Source of the DNA: an uncultured Collinsella sp.
GTDB lineage: Bacteria; Actinomycetota; Coriobacteriia; Coriobacteriales; Coriobacteriaceae
NCBI GenBank assembly: GCA_902493855.1
Contig: CABUQV010000004.1
Coordinates: 1 to 64,000, forward strand
Reading direction: 5' to 3'
Length of the DNA stretch: 64,000 nucleotides
Positions 1-5,461 of this stretch are shown in pieces. Both the position numbers and the translations under genes were made by a program. The notes beneath the pieces are model-generated. The model was not told where the DNA came from, did no database searches, and worked only from the letters and a program-made list of their open reading frames with translations. Each line of letters starts with the position of its first letter. The stretch's first letter is position 1.

Positions 1-30
1 GTGCAGCGTGCGCGGGCCCTCCCGACGGGA

Positions 31-60
31 AACGAAAAAGCCCGGTTTAAGACCGGGCTC
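31..60 (-). terminator. Rho-independent terminator, minus strand
   Basis: Positions 39-46 and 52-59 form an 8-bp GC-rich stem with a 5-nt loop. Read on the minus strand it is followed by TTTTTCGTTT. It most plausibly ends the transcript of the SIMPL-domain gene, whose stop codon is about 210 bases upstream. Confidence 0.65.
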
Positions 61-103
61 GAACAAACACGCCTATTGACAATGGCTTTCTCATATTAGA
101 GGG

Positions 104-235
104 GTCGACGCCGTTAAGGCATTGACCCCTTAATCGAAGTAACGGCGCTGCCCAGCTATCCACAACTTGGGCTGCCGTCGACCTTATTCTACCCACGGAC
201 ATTGAGTTTAACAAATGGTTTTTTCGGTAGCGAAG
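104..235. repeat. Diverged direct repeat, copy A (about 130 bp)
   Basis: This stretch matches 1197-1328 over its whole length at roughly 75% identity by eye. A conserved internal hairpin (ACGGC...GCCGT flanking CCCA/TGGG) is kept in both copies. It begins 33 bases past the stop of the SIMPL gene, and copy B begins 20 bases past the stop of the decayed ATPase gene, so both act like 3'-adjacent elements of minus-strand genes. I do not recognise it as a known RNA family. Confidence 0.6.
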
Positions 236-267
236 CCTCGGTCCCTCAGCCGCTCAGCACCTGCTTC

Positions 268-909
268 CTACTCCAGCCACCATTCCATATCCACGGAGCA
301 CTCGACCTCGATAGGCTCTGGCTCCAGCACCGTCTCCTCGGAGCCTCCGGACGCCCCATCGGGAGCACACGCGGCAACACAGTATGTTCGACCATAGCCC
401 GCCGCCCGACTGTTATACGAGATATGCTTGACGCCGCCCAGCATAGACCCCGCCGCAACGGCAAGTGCCTGCGCGTTGCCGCGAGCACGTTCAACCGCAC
501 GGGCAATCAGGGCGTCTTCCGCCGCGCGCTGATCCGCCAACTCAAATCGAATGCTCATGTCGGCATGTGACTCGCAGGTATTGAGTGCGGTCCACACAGC
601 AGCAAAGTCAGTCGAATCGACAGGCGCGGCAACCGTACCGTACGCATAGTAGTTGTAGCCCACAATCGTCGCCTTCTTGCGCGTCATCTGCGCATAACAA
701 GTGTACCGACAGCATGTTAATTCGCTATCCAAACCAAAGGGCGCCAGCGCGGCGGCTACGCGGGCGCGATCGGTGTTGTAATCCTCCAGGCACGATTCCT
801 TGGTGGTGCGGCGACCACCAAAGCCAATGCTAAAGATCACGCGGTCGGGCATAACCTCGTCCTCTATCTCGGCGCCAACGCTCACATAACCGGTCTTATC
901 CGTTGCCAT
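268..909 (-). CDS. SIMPL-domain (DUF541) protein
   Basis: The 213-residue product fits the SIMPL/DUF541 family: an N-terminal strand with VGAEIEDEVMPDRV, a central region resembling the family's beta-rich repeat, then a helix (ADQRAAEDALIARAVERARGNAQALA) before the C-terminal strands. Biochemical function in the family is poorly defined; members are linked to envelope and stress phenotypes. Unlike many members it shows no signal peptide, so a cytoplasmic location is likely. I chose ATG at 909 because GGAAAGGA lies 8 bases upstream; the longer GTG form at 927 overlaps that ribosome-binding site. It stands alone, followed by repeat copy A and a terminator. Confidence 0.7.
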   Translation of the reverse strand: MATDKTGYVSVGAEIEDEVMPDRVIFSIGFGGRRTTKESCLEDYNTDRARVAAALAPFGLDSELTCCRYTCYAQMTRKKATIVGYNYYAYGTVAAPVDSTDFAAVWTALNTCESHADMSIRFELADQRAAEDALIARAVERARGNAQALAVAAGSMLGGVKHISYNSRAAGYGRTYCVAACAPDGASGGSEETVLEPEPIEVECSVDMEWWLE

Positions 910-1052
910 GACATCCGTCCTTTCCACGAATGGCTACGTTGCGGTAAGCGTAGCCACCCGTGCGGACACAAAAATGGGATGCTGTGCCACGCGCGCCAGG
1001 CACGCGCCATGCAGATGGCCCCAAGAGAGTCGCCCGCTCTATTCAAATGGAT

Positions 1053-1099
1053 GAAAAAGATTGCGGCCCGGTGACTTGAATCAGAGGTCATCCCGGGCC
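1053..1099 (-). terminator. Terminator-like hairpin, minus strand
   Basis: GGCCCGGTGAC (1065-1075) pairs with GTCATCCCGGGCC (1087-1099) with small bulges. The minus-strand continuation is AATCTTTTTC. It lies downstream of the decayed DUF4143 gene and repeat copy B, the same arrangement as at the left edge. Confidence 0.45.
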
Positions 1100-1196
1100 C
1101 ATCAGAGCTCGTAGAGCTCTTGGTTGCTTTGGTCTCGCTCTTCACGGCGCTTATCGAACTTTCCGAGGCACTCAAGCAGCATTCGAAGCATAACAA

Positions 1197-1328
1197 GTCG
1201 CTGCCATTAAGGCACCGACCTCTTGACCAAGCAACGGCGTTTCCCAGCTCTCCAGAACTTGGGCTGCCGTCAACTTTATTCTATCCGCGAGCATCTGGTT
1301 TACCAAATGGATTTTCGGTAAAGGAAGC
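1197..1328. repeat. Diverged direct repeat, copy B
   Basis: Partner of 104-235, in the same orientation and 1.09 kb away. The most conserved block is the hairpin around CTTGGGCTGCCGT. The differences are scattered substitutions, which indicates an old duplication or two insertions of the same element. Confidence 0.6.
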
Positions 1329-1348
1329 ACGGCACGCCCGCAAAACCA

Positions 1349-1733
1349 CTACGCCCCAAGTGCCGACATGGGGATCACCGCCACGCCGTCGTCGCGTGTG
1401 TAGGCAATGCTCCCCTTTCCAACCACGACCGCCAAAAACGCCGGCGCGGCATTCTGGGCGGCAGGATTGGAGAGCACTTTCCTCTCCAGCGCCTTGAGAT
1501 TTCTCGCTCCATCGTCTGCTTTCGCATCACTCAGCTTGACCTCGATGGCTCCCATCCGCACAGGTCCTCGGTCAGCTTGAGCCTGTTGAAGAGATCCAGG
1601 TGCGCAGCGATGGTCCTCTCGTCGGGGCCCGTCTCACCGTACGAGGCGTCCTTTATGAGCGTCTTGTACGTGACAGCCTGGCTCTCGTTCATGGCAAGAG
1701 CTCGCAAAAGGCTGTGTGCAAGCTCGGGCGATC
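1349..1733 (-). pseudogene. Remnant of a DUF4143-type AAA ATPase
   Basis: Two pieces of one family are fused out of frame. On the minus strand 1733 to about 1570 reads like the middle of a DUF4143 ATPase (LLRALAMNESQAVTYKTL, then GPDERTIAAHLDLFNRL). In a second frame, 1561-1349 gives the characteristic end GAIEVKL...FLAVVVGKGSIAYTRDD...IPMSALGA. The ATP-binding N-terminus and about 80-100 residues between the two pieces are missing, and a TGA lies just upstream of the first piece. An internal deletion is the simplest explanation. The tandem repeat at 1746-1820 lies where the promoter of such a gene would be. Confidence 0.75.
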
Positions 1734-1745
1734 ATGCGATATACG

Positions 1746-1820
1746 AAATTACGCCATTCTCAATGCTGTTTTTACGCCGTTCTCAATGTAGTTTTTACGC
1801 CATTTTCATTGTAGGTTTTA
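1746..1820. repeat. Tandem 23-24 bp repeats
   Basis: Three imperfect head-to-tail copies of a unit like TTTTTACGCCNTTCTCAATG occur, plus a partial fourth (TTTTACGC). They sit between the start of the intact ATPase's downstream flank and the decayed ATPase gene. On the minus strand they would be upstream of the lost N-terminus, so they may be the old promoter or operator region. Confidence 0.7.
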
Positions 1821-1875
1821 CGCTTGGCATCCTTAGCGCGACCCATTCCGAGCAATCACATCAGAGCGCGCTTGG

Positions 1876-3267
1876 TTATCTCCGCTCGCACATCTCGGCA
1901 AACGAAATCAGCTTGGTATCTCCCCTGCTCGCCGCAGCTTCCTGACATCCTTGCGTAAAGCCACGCTTCGAGAAGATCACGTAGCTTTTATGCTGACGCC
2001 TAAAGAGCTCGCTTCGGTACACGAGCTTTTCCAGAACATCCTCGCCTGCCGGTTCGTTACGCCATTTGCACTCCGCAAAGAGCGCCGCGCCCTCTCCGTC
2101 GTCGACAATCAAATCGATCTCTTCCTGCGTACGCGTCCGATTGTCCGTTCCCCACCAACGGCCAACTGTTGCCGGCACCACACCAAGTTCGCCCGCGCGT
2201 GCGAGTTCGTACACGTATTGTCTGCATATAAGCTCAAAGACCGTACCCATGTAATCCGATACGTGCGGCTCAATGCGCCTATACGCCATCTCGGCCATAT
2301 CGTTTTGAATCAGCCCAATGTTCTGCGGCACAAACTTGTACCAGAACCTAAACATCTGGTCGCTCAGCAGATACACGGCTCGCTTATTGCTCGTCTCGTT
2401 TAGGGGCAGCTCGCGCTCGACAATCCCAAGCGACGCCAGCTTATCCACATAGCTCTTTACGTTGCTCGCAGGGATTCCCATAGAGCTCGCAATCTCTGAG
2501 ATCTTCGAGCGCCCCTGGGCAATTGCTTGCACGATCGCATCATATTGCTCGGGATTGCGGCACTCTTGCAATAGCAGGTTACTCGGCTCCTCAAAGAGAT
2601 GGCCCGTAGGAGTAAGAAAAAGACGTTTGATGTTGTCCTCGAGCGATACGGTAGGATCGACTTTCTCGATATATGCAGGAATGCCGCCCGTCATGCCATA
2701 GCAAACTGCAGCATCTTCGCGACTCATGCTCTGCCACAGGCCGAGGGTCGTCGTAAAATCGAGCGGCATGATCTTAAACTGGGCCGTACGCCTACCGTAT
2801 AGTGGGCTCTCGTAGCCCAACACCTGTTCCTCCATAAACGAAAGCGACGACCCGCACAGGATAAGCATGAGCTTGGTCTCTTTGTACAAGTGGTCGATCT
2901 TGCCTTGCAGCAACGAGCTGATTTCGGGATTCGATTGGGCGAGATAGGGATACTCGTCAATCACGACAATCAAACGCTCCGTTCGAGCCATGGTGGCCAA
3001 TGCATCGAACGCTTCGTCAAAACTACGAAACGACACGCCTGCAGCACCAACCGAGCCTGCAAGTATCGCCTGGCTAAAGCCGTGCAGGTTTGCCTCCGCA
3101 TTGGTACGACGAGCTTGAAAGTAAATAGCCTTCTTGCCTTGGATGAACTCTGTGATAAGGCGCGTTTTACCCACACGACGGCGGCCGTAAATCACAGGCA
3201 TTTCAAAGGAGCCCGTGCCATACAGTCGATTGAGCTCGGACATTTCCGCTGTTCTTCCGATAAACAT
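1876..3267 (-). CDS. ATP-binding protein with C-terminal DUF234 nuclease-like domain
   Basis: This 463-residue protein has a Walker A motif GRRRVGKT at 28-35 and a Walker B/DEXX-like IDEYP near 103-107, typical of the archaeal-type STAND-related ATPase family (PF01637). Its C-terminal region (about 380-463) contains EEID, AEC and K residues (D385, E399, K401) spaced as in PD-(D/E)XK folds, matching DUF234. A winged-helix-like segment (ISEIASSMGIPASNVKSYVDKLA) lies near 265-285. Family members are common in coriobacteria but their role is not established; defence or regulation are possible. The start is supported by GGAAGGA about 8 bases upstream. The gene sits behind a striking palindromic promoter (3285-3336). 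Confidence 0.8.
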   Translation of the reverse strand: MFIGRTAEMSELNRLYGTGSFEMPVIYGRRRVGKTRLITEFIQGKKAIYFQARRTNAEANLHGFSQAILAGSVGAAGVSFRSFDEAFDALATMARTERLIVVIDEYPYLAQSNPEISSLLQGKIDHLYKETKLMLILCGSSLSFMEEQVLGYESPLYGRRTAQFKIMPLDFTTTLGLWQSMSREDAAVCYGMTGGIPAYIEKVDPTVSLEDNIKRLFLTPTGHLFEEPSNLLLQECRNPEQYDAIVQAIAQGRSKISEIASSMGIPASNVKSYVDKLASLGIVERELPLNETSNKRAVYLLSDQMFRFWYKFVPQNIGLIQNDMAEMAYRRIEPHVSDYMGTVFELICRQYVYELARAGELGVVPATVGRWWGTDNRTRTQEEIDLIVDDGEGAALFAECKWRNEPAGEDVLEKLVYRSELFRRQHKSYVIFSKRGFTQGCQEAAASRGDTKLISFAEMCERR

Positions 3268-3284
3268 AGGGCCATCCTTCCTTC

Positions 3285-3336
3285 ACGTTATAGCTAGCCA
3301 TATTATACCTTTCTATAATATAGCTAGCTATAACGT
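3285..3336 (-). promoter_or_regulatory. Palindromic promoter/operator of the ATPase gene
   Basis: Arms 3285-3307 and 3314-3336 form a 23-bp inverted repeat with one mismatch and a 6-base loop. Each arm contains TATAAT-like sequence (TATAATAT), so the -10 element lies inside the palindrome. It is 18 bases from the ATPase start codon. The symmetry suggests a dimeric repressor site, possibly autoregulatory, or a terminator-like cruciform. Confidence 0.65.
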
Positions 3337-3392
3337 AATTCGACAAGCGGCGCACGAAAAGGGGCGATACACCGCCGCACGTGGACCGTTCC

Positions 3393-3561
3393 GGAAAATG
3401 TATCCCGTTCTGGAGCCAAAAACTGGGCCGTAGTTTCCGCCAAACATGCCATCCGGAAAGCGTGTCCCGTTCTGAGCCTGAATTCTGGGATGCACTTTCC
3501 GCTGAAGCTTCTGCCGGAAAATGCATCCCATTCCGAGCGCTCATTCCGGGTCACAGCTTCC
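3393..3561. repeat. 62-bp phased palindrome array 1 (3 units)
   Basis: The unit begins with GGAAAN5TCCC and ends with GGG(A)N5TTTCC about 45 bases later. Unit starts are at 3393, 3455 and 3516 (62 and 61 bp apart). Spacers of about 16 bp between units vary. The open frames across it are a by-product of the repeat and are not called as genes. Confidence 0.85.
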
Positions 3562-3858
3562 GCAGATACAAGACGACGATCCGCAGCCCTTATCACATGC
3601 CTTCAAATATGCGATCAAGAAACACAAAACAGCAGATAGAATGCTCTTTTTCAAAAAAGTACACGTTCCGAAACTTACCAAGACTTCATATCCAGCTACC
3701 GTTCACGGTCGCCGATTACCGCCCACCGATTCAAACAAGAAATATGTCGTCAAAAGCATGTCATCTACCTGCATGGTTAGATTTTGGTCAGCTTTTGGTC
3801 AGCTGAGCGGCAAGTTCCAGCTGATACGTTTTTGCTACCCAAAAGGAGGCGGTAGCTC
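3562..3858. other. Intergenic region upstream of the AbiEi-like gene
   Basis: This is an A+T-richer stretch with no convincing gene. It contains a perfect tandem duplication of the 11-mer TTTTGGTCAGC (3782-3792 and 3793-3803), one helical turn apart and 56 bases from the next start codon. This is a candidate regulator site. No clear -35/-10 pair was found. Confidence 0.5.
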
Positions 3859-4857
3859 ATGACCCATTGCAATGACCAGCTCATCGACCAACTGCTCACT
3901 CAAGCCGAACAAGAGGGGCGCTGTCTGATTCCCCCGAGCGCGGAGATCCGAAAAGCGCTCCTTCGGCGCATCGGCGACATGGTCGTCTCCCCCATGCCGG
4001 GATTGTTCGCGCGCAAAATACGCTGGGATGAGCTCAACCGGGCGCAGCGTCATTGCGAGATTATTCGCGCCCTTGCGATCATCCACCCCGATTGGACGTT
4101 CTGCGCGTTTTCGGCTGCCTGCCTGCTGGGGCTCGAGGTCTCGTGGCGACACCTGAATGTCGTGCATGCCTGCAGCTCGACAAAGCCGTCGGCTCGTCCG
4201 GGCGCACATAATCAGCGACACCAGATTGAGCCGGCCGGAGCAATACGCAGAGCCGGCATATCGGTAACGCCGCCCATCCAAACGGCCACAGATTGCCTGC
4301 TGCAAACTGGTTTTGCCGACGGCATGCCCATTGCCGATTCGGCGATCTCAAAGCTCGGCCTTGCGCCGGAACAGCTGATGGAGGCCGTTGAGCAACGAGC
4401 GACTGCCCGCAATGGTCGCACGATTCGCACCGCCCTCACGACACTTCGATATGCCGACGCCCGCGCCGAGAGCGGCGGGGAATCGGTCACCCGAGCCGTC
4501 ATGATCGAGACGGGCTTTGCGCCCGACTGGCTTCAATACGAGCTGACGGACCCCTTCGATTCGGCCAAGCCCATACGAACGGACTTTGCCTGGGAGCGCC
4601 AGGCGCGGGAACTCACGCTGGGCGAGCTCGACGGGCTCATCAAATATACCGCCCAGACCATGCTGGCCGGACGCACCACCGCCGAGGCGCTCGTTGCCGA
4701 ACGACAGCGCGAGGCGCACCTATCGCTCTACGGTCACCCTCTGCTGCGCTTTACCATCAGCGAGGTCCGCTCGGCAGGAATGCTCGCCAAAAAGCTGCAG
4801 ACGGCAGGCATCCGGCAGACCGCGCTGCCGACATGGCTCAACGATATTGAGCTGTAG
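3859..4857 (+). CDS. AbiEi-like / DUF559-like regulator-nuclease protein
   Basis: The 332-residue product has the two-part layout of actinobacterial proteins often annotated as type IV antitoxin AbiEi-like. The N-terminal half has a WTFCAFSAACLLGLE helix and the 'SVTPPIQTATDCLL' segment. The C-terminal half resembles the DUF559/Vsr-like fold, with ESGGES (about 203-208), RTDFAW (about 236-241) and GELDGLIKY (about 249-257) placing acidic and lysine residues like a PD-(D/E)XK site. It is not paired with an AbiEii-type nucleotidyltransferase toxin here, so antitoxin function is unproven. AAGGAGG lies 9 bases before the ATG. The gene is flanked on both sides by 62-bp repeat arrays. Confidence 0.65.
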   Translation: MTHCNDQLIDQLLTQAEQEGRCLIPPSAEIRKALLRRIGDMVVSPMPGLFARKIRWDELNRAQRHCEIIRALAIIHPDWTFCAFSAACLLGLEVSWRHLNVVHACSSTKPSARPGAHNQRHQIEPAGAIRRAGISVTPPIQTATDCLLQTGFADGMPIADSAISKLGLAPEQLMEAVEQRATARNGRTIRTALTTLRYADARAESGGESVTRAVMIETGFAPDWLQYELTDPFDSAKPIRTDFAWERQARELTLGELDGLIKYTAQTMLAGRTTAEALVAERQREAHLSLYGHPLLRFTISEVRSAGMLAKKLQTAGIRQTALPTWLNDIEL

Positions 4858-4892
4858 GGGCTGCTAAGTTTATGCCCGCCTGTCCACCAAAC

Positions 4893-5340
4893 TGGGACAC
4901 ACTTTCCGGTTGGCAGCACCCGCGGAAACCGTGTCCCAGATTGAGCGCTCAAAACGGGATGCGCTTTCCAGATGGTATGCCTAGCGGAAAGCGTGTCCCG
5001 GAATCAGGCCTCGGAACGGGTCGTGCTTTCCGGTTGAGTCCTTCAGCGGAAACCGCATCCCGGAATAAACGCTCAAACTGGGATGCACTTTCCAAACGGC
5101 CGGCCAGCGGAAAACGCATCCCATTCTGGGGCATGATTCCGGGACACAGCTTCCGGTTGAGGGCCGATCCGGAAAGCGCATCCCACTCCGGGACTGGATT
5201 CCGGGACGTAGTTTCCGCCGAGGGCCCAAAAAGGAAAGCACATCCCGTTCTGAGTGCCAATTCTGGGATGTAATTTCCGCCGAGGGCTCCAAAGGGAAAG
5301 CACGTCCCATTCTGGAGCCGAAATCTGGGACGCAGCTTCC
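4893..5340. repeat. 62-bp phased palindrome array 2 (7 units)
   Basis: GGAAA starts fall at 4924, 4986, 5048, 5109, 5171, 5233 and 5295, a period of 61-62 bp, and a lone reverse half-site lies at 4893-4907. Each unit is GGAAAN5TCCC followed about 18-20 bases later by GGGAN5TTTCC. The 14-bp half-site therefore alternates in orientation with centres 30-32 bp apart. Spacers between units are 15-16 bp. No cas genes or identical repeats occur, so it is not CRISPR. Confidence 0.9.
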
Positions 5341-5357
5341 GCATGCGGAGGCGCTCC

Positions 5358-5393
5358 AAACAAAAGGCCCCGGCTCGCGATGGAGCTGGGGCC
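5358..5393 (-). terminator. Terminator of the purine operon
   Basis: On the minus strand GGCCCCAGCTC and GCGAGCCGGGGCC form a strong stem followed by TTTTGTTTGG. It lies 69 bases past the stop of the hydroxylase gene and closes the operon that starts at the permease. Confidence 0.8.
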
Positions 5394-5461
5394 AAAGGCG
5401 CAGCATATGCAGTTGGTGTTGAGCGCGAACAGCCCGTCAGCAATGCTGTCCGCACCCTACC

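Noticed and set aside
31..120. tRNA or small RNA gene at the left edge
   Set aside because: The GC stem is followed by a U-run on the minus strand and behaves as a terminator. No cloverleaf could be drawn.
3203..3596. Open frames within the 62-bp arrays (also 4872-5455 and 56241-57119)
   Set aside because: The period of 62 is not a multiple of three, so the translated repeats shift frame from unit to unit. The sequences are repeat by-products without start signals.
4893..5340. CRISPR array
   Set aside because: Units are palindromic and diverged, half-sites alternate in orientation, spacers are 15-16 bp and partly alike, and no cas genes lie nearby.
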